Assembly: GCA_023091665.1 (NCBI GenBank)
Contig: JALJCQ010000017.1
Coordinates: forward strand, 1-64,000
DNA from: Pythium myriotylum
Taxonomy: Eukaryota > Oomycota > Peronosporomycetes > Pythiales > Pythiaceae
Length of the DNA stretch: 64,000 nucleotides
Reading direction: 5' to 3'
In this document: positions 50,755 through 61,400 of the stretch, piece after piece
Layout of the letters: each line of letters begins with the position of its first letter
Position numbering within the stretch: the stretch's first letter is position 1
Made by a program: the position numbers and the translations under genes
The notes under the pieces: generated by a model
Told to the model about the DNA's origin: nothing
Database searches by the model: none
Seen by the model: the letters and a program-made list of their open reading frames with translations, nothing else

Positions 50755-51352
50755 GAAAATGACTGGTCGTTTAGGATTGCGTAGTGTTCGATCGCGTGCG
50801 GTAGGGTCTCCATCTAATACACCGTGGTCTTTCGACAATCAATCACCAACGTGGAGAGTACCTACCCGAATCTTGCGCATGTTGCGTCTGGGTGGACTGT
50901 ATTGCGGACAGCGAGGATAGTGCACATAAACAGGCAGGCGTGTTGATGGTGGCCATCGATCACCGTTCATCCTTACGGATTCGCCGAATGTTCCATGTGG
51001 ATAGCCTCTCGATATCATTCAGTCCTTCAACGACCGTGCCGCCGTGGGGTCTGTACAGCTGTACCCCACGGTTGATTTGAAGAACGCACGTAACAGCACG
51101 TTTCCTCCAGCCAGTCAGTCAGTCGAAGTGCACGTCGCTCTGCCTGGCTCATGCGCGCAGAATGTTTACTGATGGGTGAGAAATCTGCGGTGGTGGACAA
51201 AGATGCTGAGGACTCGAAGCTCGATTAGATTGCTTCCCCACCACACGCCACGCTCATCGCTCATCGCTCATCGGCTTCAATGTATGAGAAGCGCAAGCGC
51301 ACAATCGATTCTGCCGACAGGTGCAAGTCCCCTCCCAGCAAGTAGTACCAAG
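50755..51352. other. B-C intergenic region with conserved hairpin
   Basis: No gene. Perfect stem CCGTGGGGT (51042-51050) with ACCCCACGG (51063-51071) around the palindrome GTACAGCTGTAC. Confidence 0.6.
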
Positions 51353-51718
51353 ATGCAAGTGCTTGCCGCAATCATCTCGCTTTCGTCGCTGGTCGGCTCG
51401 GTGGTGGGGCAGTATGCACCATGGGCCGTCTCCGCCACGTATGATCCGATTGACCGGACATGCCAGCAAGTGGCATGCTGGATCTCTACCAAGAACGCGC
51501 AGTGCGCCGTCGCGGTCGCCGACCAGCTCCAGCGTGACGTGTTCAAGGGCCGTGACGCCTACGGCATCGAGAAGAGAGAACCGAACGGGATGTGGGTCCG
51601 CTACTGGCGCACGAAGGTCGAGCCGCAGGACCGTGGTGTGCTGGTGCGTGGCAAATGCAGCGACAAGACAACGTTCACCGCGGAGAACTGCCAGTCGACC
51701 GGCCAAGTCAAGTGCTAG
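51353..51718 (+). CDS. Small secreted cysteine-rich protein, C family
   Basis: 121 residues: MQVLAAIISLSSLVGSVVG signal peptide, QYAPWAVSATYDPIDR, then the full six-Cys core (x4-x8-x50-x10-x7) with GMWVRYWRTKVEPQDR and a VKC end. This is the complete reference form of C; unlike 35127 it keeps cysteine 4. It lies 599 bp downstream of B on the same strand. Confidence 0.87.
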   Translation: MQVLAAIISLSSLVGSVVGQYAPWAVSATYDPIDRTCQQVACWISTKNAQCAVAVADQLQRDVFKGRDAYGIEKREPNGMWVRYWRTKVEPQDRGVLVRGKCSDKTTFTAENCQSTGQVKC

Positions 51719-53371
51719 CGCCCTTGCACGTAGTACAGTAGTCTTGCGAACACAGTGACTCAGTCAGTCTCCGTTAAACCTGTGTTGCGGTACGATGGAT
51801 TGGTGATTATGATGAAGAATGCTTAAGCGCAACCCTGTTTTGAGCCCCAAACACGAGGCGTATGCACCACTGGGTGTATGCAGAGTAATAAGAATAATTT
51901 AGAGCGTGACATCGTTCGCATCGTTGTGATCTGCGGAACGGACGCCTTTCTATGGCCGTTGATGACGGTACGAATAGCCGGGTCAATTCGATGAGTTGGA
52001 CAGGCGTAAGAAGTGGGTCCTCACTGAGTGAATCAATCGCGTGCAGATGTTGATGCCAATGCGCGCAAACCAGCCGGTTGAGTACAGTTTGGTGGATAAC
52101 AAAGACGAGTTGGCAGATAAACATGCACAGTTATCAGATCTCAAGCTGTCTCCCGCTTCAGTTGGATTTAGTACGTGTGCTTCCGCTGTTTCAGAGAAGG
52201 ATCGAACTTGTTGGCGATCTGATTCCGTGGTGTGGAGCGCGATACAGTATCATGCTTTCTCCTGCTGTCAACGACACGCTGGGAAATGCAGGCGCTGACC
52301 GGCAGCGCGCGATCCGTAATAACACTGGTCAAGTTCGTGGTCACTATTCGTGGAGGTCTTTTCAGCATCGTTTGAGGGATTTTACGAAGTTCACATCTCC
52401 AGTCAAATAACTATGCTTTGTACCAAACTGTACTCAACCGGCTGGTTTGCAGTTAAAAGCATCAACATCCGCACTAGCATCTCAAGCAGTCATCACTGGC
52501 CATAGAAAGGCGTCTATTTTGCAGATCACGACGATGCAAACGGGTTCATTCTCTAAATCAACAGTGGTGTTGGGTCTTACAAATATGTTGCGCTCAAGTA
52601 TTCTCTGAGAACCGCAGAATCGAGACCCAGGATGATGTTACGGTGGATTGTGCAGCTCATCCCACACTCCACAATTGCTGACTTTTGTAAACATACCGTA
52701 CGCAAATCTCTCACACCGAGCTATGCCGAAAGACCTCCACGAATAGTGACCACGAACTTGACCAGTGTTATTACGGATCGCGCGCTGCCGGTCAGCGCCT
52801 GCATTTCCCAGCGTGTCGTTGACAGCAGGAGAAAGCATGATACTGTATCGCGCTCCACACCACGGAATCAGATCGCCAACAAGTTCGATCCTTCTCTGAA
52901 ACAGCGGAAGCACACGTACTAAATCCAACTGAAGCGGGAGACAGCTTGAGATCTGATAACTGTGCATGTTTATCTGCCAACTCGTCTTTGTTATCCACCA
53001 AACTGTACTCAACCGGCTGGTTTGCGCGCATTGGCATCAACATCTGCACGCGATTGATTCACTCAGTGAGGACCCACTTCTTACGCCTGTCCAACTCATC
53101 GAATTGACCCGGCTATTCGTACCGTCATCAACGGCCATAGAAAGGCGTCCGTTCCGCAGATCACAACGATGCGAACGATGTCACGCTCTAAATTATTCTT
53201 ATTACTCTGCATACACCCAGTGGTGCATACGCCTCGTGTTTGGGGCTCAAAACAGGGTTGCGCTTAAGCATTCTTCATCATAATCACCAATCCATCGTAC
53301 CGCAACACAGGTTTAACGGAGACTGACTGAGTCACTGTGTTCGCAAGACTACTGTACTACGTGCAAGGGCG
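51719..53371. other. C 3' flanks and centre of palindrome 4
   Basis: The inner arm ends are 52361 and 52729, with a 367-bp unique spacer. No gene. About 51950-52080 and its mirror resemble 13050-13120 and 34840-34900. The spacer carries a diverged partial copy of the same flank (about 52450-52540). Confidence 0.5.
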
Positions 53372-53737
53372 CTAGCACTTGACTTGGCCGGTCGACTGGC
53401 AGTTCTCCGCGGTGAACGTTGTCTTGTCGCTGCATTTGCCACGCACCAGCACACCACGGTCCTGCGGCTCGACCTTCGTGCGCCAGTAGCGGACCCACAT
53501 CCCGTTCGGTTCTCTCTTCTCGATGCCGTAGGCGTCACGGCCCTTGAACACGTCACGCTGGAGCTGGTCGGCGACCGCGACGGCGCACTGCGCGTTCTTG
53601 GTAGAGATCCAGCATGCCACTTGCTGGCATGTCCGGTCAATCGGATCATACGTGGCGGAGACGGCCCATGGTGCATACTGCCCCACCACCGAGCCGACCA
53701 GCGACGAAAGCGAGATGATTGCGGCAAGCACTTGCAT
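53372..53737 (-). CDS. Small secreted cysteine-rich protein, C family
   Basis: 121 residues, identical to 51353-51718. Signal peptide and six cysteines intact. The two C genes of this palindrome converge on the spacer. Confidence 0.87.
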   Translation of the reverse strand: MQVLAAIISLSSLVGSVVGQYAPWAVSATYDPIDRTCQQVACWISTKNAQCAVAVADQLQRDVFKGRDAYGIEKREPNGMWVRYWRTKVEPQDRGVLVRGKCSDKTTFTAENCQSTGQVKC

Positions 53738-54335
53738 CTTGGTACTACTTGCTGGGAGGGGACTTGCACCTGTCGGCAGAATCGATTGTGCGCTTGCGCT
53801 TCTCATACATTGAAGCCGATGAGCGATGAGCGATGAGCGTGGCGTGTGGTGGGGAAGCAATCTAATCGAGCTTCGAGTCCTCAGCATCTTTGTCCACCAC
53901 CGCAGATTTCTCACCCATCAGTAAACATTCTGCGCGCATGAGCCAGGCAGAGCGACGTGCACTTCGACTGACTGACTGGCTGGAGGAAACGTGCTGTTAC
54001 GTGCGTTCTTCAAATCAACCGTGGGGTACAGCTGTACAGACCCCACGGCGGCACGGTCGTTGAAGGACTGAATGATATCGAGAGGCTATCCACATGGAAC
54101 ATTCGGCGAATCCGTAAGGATGAACGGTGATCGATGGCCACCATCAACACGCCTGCCTGTTTATGTGCACTATCCTCGCTGTCCGCAATGCAGTCCACCC
54201 AGACGCAACATGCGCAAGATTCGGGTAGGTACTCTCCACGTTGGTGATTGATTGTCGAAAGACCACGGTGTATTAGATGGAGACCCTACCGCACGCGATC
54301 GAACACTACGCAATCCTAAACGACCAGTCATTTTC
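53738..54335. other. C-B intergenic region (inverse of 50755-51352)
   Basis: Matches its mate, including the hairpin at 54019-54048. No gene. Confidence 0.55.
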
Positions 54336-54797
54336 TTAGCAGTAGACCTTGCCGGTCTGTTGGCAGTTGAACACCTTGAAGCGCGTGCCGCCGCCGCACT
54401 TGCCGTCCGCGATGTCGCCACGGTCCGGAGGCGTAAACTGCGTGCGCCAGTAACGCACCCACATGCCCGTGGATCCCGAGCTCTCGACGCTGAACGAGTT
54501 GCGTCCCCTGGTGAGCTCTCGCTGAACCTGGTTGGCGGCTGCAAACTGGCAGTTGTAGTTGGGGGCCTGGATCCAGCAGGCGAGCTGGTGGCAGTCCTTG
54601 CCTTCTCCAAACATGCCCGCGAGAAGGGGCGCGACGGACTGCGCGATGGTGAAGATGGCAATGGTAGCATCGGCGGCCTGGCCGGGCGTCACACCGGCGA
54701 GGGCTCGCTCGGTCTGGTTGCCAGCGACGAACGCGGGCTCCGCGACGACGCCTGCAACACCCATGGAAGCGATAGTAGCGACCGTAGCGAGCTTCAT
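54336..54797 (-). CDS. Small secreted cysteine-rich protein, B family
   Basis: 153 residues, identical to 50293-50754. All six cysteines present. Confidence 0.85.
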   Translation of the reverse strand: MKLATVATIASMGVAGVVAEPAFVAGNQTERALAGVTPGQAADATIAIFTIAQSVAPLLAGMFGEGKDCHQLACWIQAPNYNCQFAAANQVQRELTRGRNSFSVESSGSTGMWVRYWRTQFTPPDRGDIADGKCGGGTRFKVFNCQQTGKVYC

Positions 54798-55862
54798 GGT
54801 CTTGCTTGGTGACTTGAGGGCACTGGAGAGCGAATTGAATTGTGAGAAGGAATCGGTTGCTTTTCCCAGAACGAGTGAGGTCCGAGGGAGCTCGAATGCG
54901 AGAGCCTTGGCGACGATGCGGTACAGTAGGCCCGAGCTGCCTCTGCCTTCAACGTCTCTGGGAGCTCCATGTCGAACAAGACGAGTGATGGATGTGTACC
55001 CACCCGACGCTCATCCATGATCAGCAACCACATAAGGTCATCTTTCTGGGGAGACGGAGTCGAATCGGAGATTCAACCCCTTCATTTCTGCCTGTCCATT
55101 CAACAAAAACGCGCAGATCGTGGTACAGGTGCGATATTTACAAATCGAGAAGACGGTCGTCGGTCTTTGTCCGCAGAGACCCCTGGACCGAGTACTATGG
55201 GGAGGTCATGCGAAACACTTTGCGTCTTCGTGCAGTTCGCTACGTTACTAGGGGGAGGACTGAGTAAACTCCGTCTCGGCAACTGTAACATCCGAGGCAT
55301 AGATCAAGGCGGCAGTGCTCGATTGACTGTGGCAGTTTATAGACTCACATGTTGCCCAAGTAAAGCGTGAGAATAGTTGTTGAGGCCGGTGCGGCTGGCT
55401 CTCAGCCAGAAGCATCTGCCGAGATTTGCAGCTCGAAAGATACGAACGCCTTTCCAATCGAAGCAAGTACTATCCGCACCTTCGTAAGCGCACTTCAAGA
55501 TTCGATTCTATGCACCAATTGTGAAAATAGAACATGAGCAATACGCAGTTTGCCGTACTGCCAGCGAGCACTGGGGGTCGAGTTGCACTTCAACAATTGG
55601 CACCTGCGTCTTGTTTGGTCTGCGGGGTTGAGTGGTGGTCCGGCTCGATCAGGTGCATGCAGCCTGTGGAGAGGCTGTCAACCCAGAAGATCACCCATCC
55701 GTTACCCTCTGCGGTCCGTTCAGGCCGAATGCTCGAGGCGAACGAGGAGAGCTGCTCTGTTTCATCCAGGAACTCTTCGGTCTGCCAGTCGGTCGATCTT
55801 TCGCTCGTTCATTCTTGAATTCGACCCCCAACTCCCAAGCTATCAAGCCCCAAGCTATCACC
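54798..55862. other. A/B divergent region of module 6
   Basis: 1065 bp, 77 bp longer than its mate, with a converted-looking patch at about 55467-55620. Initiator-like TCATTCT at 55809-55815. No gene. Confidence 0.6.
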
Positions 55863-56423
55863 ATGAAGTTCTTCGCTGCGCTCACCAGCCTCGCCACCGT
55901 CGCCGCCAGCTTTGGTGCCACGAACGCCCAGCTCGAAGATCGCTACTTCAAGAACGAGCCCGCTGTCTATGGGTCGGACTCGACGGAACTCGTCGCTGCG
56001 AGCGGCGAAGCCTACTTCAAGGACTTTGCTGGTTACATGAGTGATGTCGACTCCAACTCGACCAAGCGCGAGCTGCAGACAGCTGAGGTCGTCGTCGCTG
56101 GCTTCCAGATCGCCGCCGCCGTCGCTCCGATCATCGCGCAGATCATCGCCGGCAATAAGAAGGAATGCCAGCAGCTCGCCTGCTGGATCTCCACCAGTTC
56201 GCGAACGTGTGGCCTCGCCGTGGCGGAGAAGGTCCAGGCCGAGATCACGATGGGGCGCGATCGCTACTCGTACGAGAGCATCCAGTCCAATGGTATGTGG
56301 GTGCGCTACTGGCGCACCAAGTTCGAGCCGGTCGATCGTCTTGACATTGTCACGGGCAAGTGCTCGAACGGCGCCAAGTTCGCCGTCACCAACTGCCAGT
56401 CGACGGGTCGTGTGCACTGTTAG
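55863..56423 (+). CDS. Small secreted cysteine-rich protein, A family
   Basis: 186 residues, same as 48744-49304 except Met for Lys after GY (GYMSDV). Complete signal peptide, hydrophobic helix and six-Cys core. Confidence 0.85.
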   Translation: MKFFAALTSLATVAASFGATNAQLEDRYFKNEPAVYGSDSTELVAASGEAYFKDFAGYMSDVDSNSTKRELQTAEVVVAGFQIAAAVAPIIAQIIAGNKKECQQLACWISTSSRTCGLAVAEKVQAEITMGRDRYSYESIQSNGMWVRYWRTKFEPVDRLDIVTGKCSNGAKFAVTNCQSTGRVHC

Positions 56424-58068
56424 GTAGTTGGGATTTGTAACGGGCTCGCTAGCGTGTGGTCATGGAGATGTACCCTGAGCGAACCTATAAATCATTCGCG
56501 TTGGTAATCGTCTTGTCTCACTGGAATCGTTCACTCACTCACTCAAGTTTTGGTACACACCGTCCTGTCGTAGCATTAAGCCATCGGGACCGATCATTGA
56601 CTCGGATTCTCTCGAGGTTGCTGAGGCCTTACGTGGAAGAACAATACCCAGTTGGCCTCGACCAGGCCATGGAAGTCACTGTCCGTCACCATGAACACAT
56701 CACGGCAATTAATTGGGATTGTAACGACTTCAGCCTCCCGCCCGTCGAAATGCCACAGCGTTGACTGAGGTTCTGTAAGGATGCGACGGGTGAAAAGTTA
56801 GAGTCTATTGTGTTACATCAGTGTGAACAACGATAGCTTTGATATGTAGGGGGGGGGGGGGGGGTCGCTACTGCGCCGGGGCCATATTTGCAGTGGAGGC
56901 CTTCGACTGGAATAGTCACCTTGAAGGAGGGGTTCAAGTCCTCGCCATTCTGGGCGATCGGACACATGGAATGTCTCGAGGTTTCTCTTGGAATCCATCG
57001 CGTCATTGGCTGCAAAGTCGACCATCTTGTCGTGTGCGTGGAGGTGGTGACACCACTCGCGTACGTTGAGACGATCGGCTGCGAGCATATAGGAGAAGAG
57101 CAGTCGGAGGTGCTCCTTGGTTGGGGTCGGTATTGAGAGACTTTACAGAGAATAAGTTGGCTGTCCCCGATGACGGTGAGAGGAATCCACCGGTGGCGTT
57201 CCGCCGCATGGAACCCAGTATATAGTCCTTGGTACTCTGCAATATTGTTGTTAGTGGTAGCCGCGTCGAGGCTCGTGGTAGCGGTCCAGACCAGCATAGT
57301 TCGTGACAGACGCAGGCGTTCAGAGAGATCTCCGTGGCTGTTCGTGCTGTTGCCGAGAGCCAGCGAGTAGTCTCAGATGGATGTTAATGGCGCCACCGCC
57401 AGATCAGTTGGAAGCATGCCAAGATTTGGAGGCTCCAAGACCCTTCGCATGGCCGAGACCAACATGGCCAGGACCAAGATGAGAACCAGATCAACCACGG
57501 GGGCGAGGACAATCGAGATGAGGAGATGGAAGACGACGGTGAATCGTCCGCCGTGTAGGATGGCGTTCGGTGGATCCATGCACACAGTTCATCTTGGTGA
57601 CCGGCACCAGCACGTCGCAGAGCTCCTTCCCGGAGATCTCGAGCACTGGAGAGAAGGTAACACCTAAAACTTGGCGTCACGCCGGCTACAGGTTGCTACA
57701 TAAGCAAACCAATAGACCTCAATTGAATTGAAAAATTACATCTTGGTGTATCTCGCACTCAATATAATACTCTTTCTTTGCACATCCTAGCCACCACGAC
57801 TGTTCAACAAGCATCCACCTCACTGTGCACACAACAATCATCCACCTCTCTGTGCACAGCGCATCGCCGTTGATGTCTCTCGAGCTTTTGTCGGACAGGG
57901 GCTGGTCTGGGCGTCCGGCTGGTGGCGGTGGCGGCGGTGGCGGCGTGGTTGGGGGCGGCTGGTGACAGATGACATATGGATGTAAGACGCTCTACAGTGG
58001 TGACTGTTGGCAGACTCAACATGCGCATCTACATGTACTAGTATCATCTATTCATACAGTATGCCCAT
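56424..58068. other. Spacer between palindrome 4 and the second Copia element
   Basis: A 3' flank to about 56542, then a 16-base G run (56849-56864), an RNase H relic (56813-57297), and sequence without recognised genes. A GGTGGCGGC-rich stretch lies at about 57920-57960. Target duplication GAAAC at 58069-58073. Confidence 0.45.
56813..57297 (-). pseudogene. RNase H domain relic
   Basis: Two overlapping minus frames together match a type-I RNase H pattern. The first has NNNIAEYQGLYTGFHAAE and TVIGDSQLIL (56818-57297). The second, one frame over, has CHHLHAHDKMVDFAANDAMD (56813-57088). A frameshift between them is needed. No start and no complete N-terminal catalytic strand are visible. It is probably a fragment of a retroelement or RNase H-like family gene. 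It ends in the poly-G run. Confidence 0.5.
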
Positions 58069-58073
58069 GAAAC

Positions 58074-58451
58074 TATTGCTAGTCAGAGCACTGGTTCGCT
58101 GAACTTGGTCGTTAGCAATACAAATGGAAAGTGAGTGTATTCAGTTAGAGTCCGCAAGTGGAGTGAGCGGCTCCCTCTCACTACGCTAAGTACTGTGTTC
58201 TAGAACCGAAGTTCTAGAACCATCGGCCTCCGTCGATGTTCATATACAAACCATACAAGCACTGTTGTGCCGGTTCTCGAACCACATTCGAGAACAAGTA
58301 GAACACATAGAGCACAACTTCCGTCGATTGTGCTGGTCCGGTATCCGGATCTGCGACAGCGCATCTTCCATCTGGATGCTGCGTCCGGACTGACGTCACC
58401 GTCTCTGCACCGAGTTGACACAGGCAAGAGACAGGCGCTGCAACTGCAACA
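58074..58451 (-). repeat. 3' LTR of the second Copia element
   Basis: 378 bp. Contains GTTCTCGAA/TTCGAGAAC and a repeated GTTCTAGAAC palindrome. Confidence 0.95.
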
Positions 58452-58459
58452 CTCCCCCC

Positions 58460-61400
58460 TCAACTCGTTGCCTTGAGGCCGCACGCCGAGATGAGGCGCT
58501 GGAACGTCTTACCCTCAATGGGCTTCGTGAGGAAGTCGGCGACCTGTGAGGCTGATGGCACGTACTGGAGATCGATGGCACCTTCGGCAAGATGCTCACG
58601 GACGAAGTGGTATCGAATATCCACGTGCTTGGCCCTGGCACTGTAGCCAACGTTCTTTGCCATTGCGATAGCACTCTTGTTGTCCGTGTTGATCATCGTC
58701 GGCTGCGACTGTGCATGCCCCAGCTCCTCCAGTAGCATCCTGGCCCATAGTACTTCCTGCGTGCACATGGAGATGGCGGTGTACTCGGCTTCCGCTGTGC
58801 TGAGTGCCACCGTACGCTGCAGCTTCGACTTGAACACCACTGGTCCGCCGTTCATTGTCAACATAAGGCCTGTCGTCGATCGGCGCGTGTGTGTGTCGCT
58901 GGCCCAATCTGAGTCACTCGATGCAGCAAAAGTCACCGATCCATCTTTGCCCTTGTATGTGATGCCCAGGTCCACTGTGCCTTTCAAGTAACGCACGATG
59001 CGAATCGCAGCGTTCCAATGCACCTCGCGCAACTGCTCAGCAAAGCGACTGAGGTAGCTCACCGCGTACGCTATGTCGGGACGTGTCCCCATCGCGAGGT
59101 ATTGCAGTGCTCCAATCAGCGATCTGAATGGGCGTCGTGACATCCGTTCTTGTTCAGACAGCGACGGCTGAGTGTCGAGTTTGGTCATGAGCTGACCCTT
59201 GTCGCATGGGTTCATCACGGGTGTGGCGTCCGTCTGGTTGTACTTCCCAACAAGGCGGCGGATGAACTGCGACTGCTTGATGCTCATCACTTTGTTGTTC
59301 ACGTCGTGCTGGATCTCCATCCCGATAACGTATTTCGCAGGGCCCAGGTCCTTCATCTTGAAGTGCTGCTTCAGTTGGTCTTTGACAGCGATGATTTGGT
59401 ACTCGTGCTTGGCGAAGATCAACAGGTCATCCACATACAGACTGACGTACATAAAGTCACGTCCGACCCTCTTTACAAATACACATGGGTCGCTCATGCA
59501 CGCCTTGAAGCCGATCTGAGCGAAGATCTTCGTAATGGTCTGGTACCACACGGCAGAGGCCTGCTTCAGACCATACAGGCTTCGCTTCAGGCGGCACACT
59601 TCATCGGGATGATGATCCACACCATCTGGTACACGCATGTAGATGGTCTCTTTGATCTTTCCGTGCAAGAAGGCAGTCTCCACATTACACTGGTGCACGA
59701 TGTACTCAAGCTGACAGCATAACGCGAGTAGGATTCGAATCGAGTTGAGTGCAGCTACGGGAGAGTACGTCTCGTTGCAGTCAACCCCAAACGCTTGGCT
59801 GAACCCCTGTGCCACCAATCGAGCTTTGTATCGTACGATCTCACCCTTCTCGTTACGCTTTAGAGCGAATACCCACTTGCAACCGACAATGTGGGCGCCT
59901 TCAGGAGGTCTCACGAGCTCCCACACTTCGTGTTCACCAAGTGACATCAGTTCGCGTCGCACTGCTGCCTGCCAATTACTTGCGTTCGTGGACTGCATTG
60001 CTGCTTCATACGAAGTTGGCACCTCACTCACTGCGTTGGCTTGCTCTGGTGCCGGTAGGAGTCGCGGTCGCTTCTGTTCTCGCCGATTGATGTCGTCGTC
60101 ACGCCGATCTCCCCTCACGACGACCGCATTCTCAGGACGCAGCACTAACTGGTTCTCGACTGATGGGACTGTAGACTGCACAGCTACGAGACGATCTTCG
60201 ATTGGTGCAGGTAGTGCTGCGACTGTCTGGCGACCGAGGCGACGCACGGGTGGATGGAACACCAAAGGACTCGTTGTCGTCTGGTACTCAAGTTGTGGTT
60301 GCTGTTGGTGTGTCAGCGGGGCCTCTGGCTGACGATGCACTGGTGCCGGGGACTCTGGCTCCATTGGGTTTGGTGTTGACAACATGGTCGACGGACTTTC
60401 AGTAAGAGATCTTGGTTCGTGCTGTGGCCCTTCTTCATCCACATCCATCGGTTGTGGATTGCGACTTGTGTTTGGCTTTTCCACAACATCATGATCACCG
60501 TCGCGCCGCAACACCACTCTGTTTTCACCAGGTACGACCTCGATGAAACGCGGTGAATCCACCTCTCGTAGCACCACCGACCGCACAACTTCGAGTTTGC
60601 TTGCCTCTTTGTTCCACACACGATAGCCCTTCGTAGTCTCGGAGTAGCCCAGGAGTACACACTGGAAGGCCTTTGGCTCAAGCTTCCCGCGCTTGCTTTT
60701 GTCAATGTGCGCGTAGCCCTCAGATCCAATCACTCGAAGGTGACTCAGTGAAGGGCGCACTCCAAAGCACAACTCGAAAGGAGATCGTCCAGGACGCACT
60801 GTCGTCGAAATTCGGTTGAGTACGTGCACAACAGCAGCCATCACCTCAGCCCACCATCTTTGATTCATTGCACGGTGGATCATCGCAGATCGAGTGGCGT
60901 CTGCAATCGTTCGGTTCATTCTCTCAGCCACTCCGTTCTGTTGAGGGCTGTATGGGACAGTAAGTTGGTGTGTGATGCCGTACTTCTGGCAGAAAGAGGC
61001 GAAGTTGTGGTTCACGTATTCGCCCCCATTGTCCGATCGAATGCACTTGATTCGCTTACTGAGCTGGTTCTCGATCCAAGCTTTGAATCTTTTGAAGTGA
61101 GTGAGCACCTCGGACTTGGATTTCATGAAGTAGATTGCCGTGAACCGAGAGTAGTCATCCACGAAGGTCACTGCGTACTTGGCTTTTCCAAACGAAGAAA
61201 CTCGCATGGGACCCATGACATCACTATGGATGACTTCGAGCGGTGCAGTGGTCTTTACGCCTGACCGAACGCTCCGTGGGTAGCGCTCCACACACATCTT
61301 GCCTTGTACACACGCGTCACACAGTTCATCGTGCTTGCAGTCGGCGAGACTAGCGGGGACACCATCACACGCATTCACAATATCTGCCAAACGGCTGTCA

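Larger units (their letters stand above)
48625..52361 (+). repeat. Palindrome 4, left arm (about 3.7 kb)
   Basis: Inverted mate of 52729 to about 56542. Coordinates sum to 105090 in the inner part and to 105167 in the outer part, because of a net 77-bp difference near 49590/55540. The outer limit is approximate. Confidence 0.9.
52729..56542 (-). repeat. Palindrome 4, right arm
   Basis: Inverted mate of 48625-52361. Around 55467-55620 the right arm carries a patch more like the palindrome-1 divergent region (about 14400-14500) than its own mate. Confidence 0.88.
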
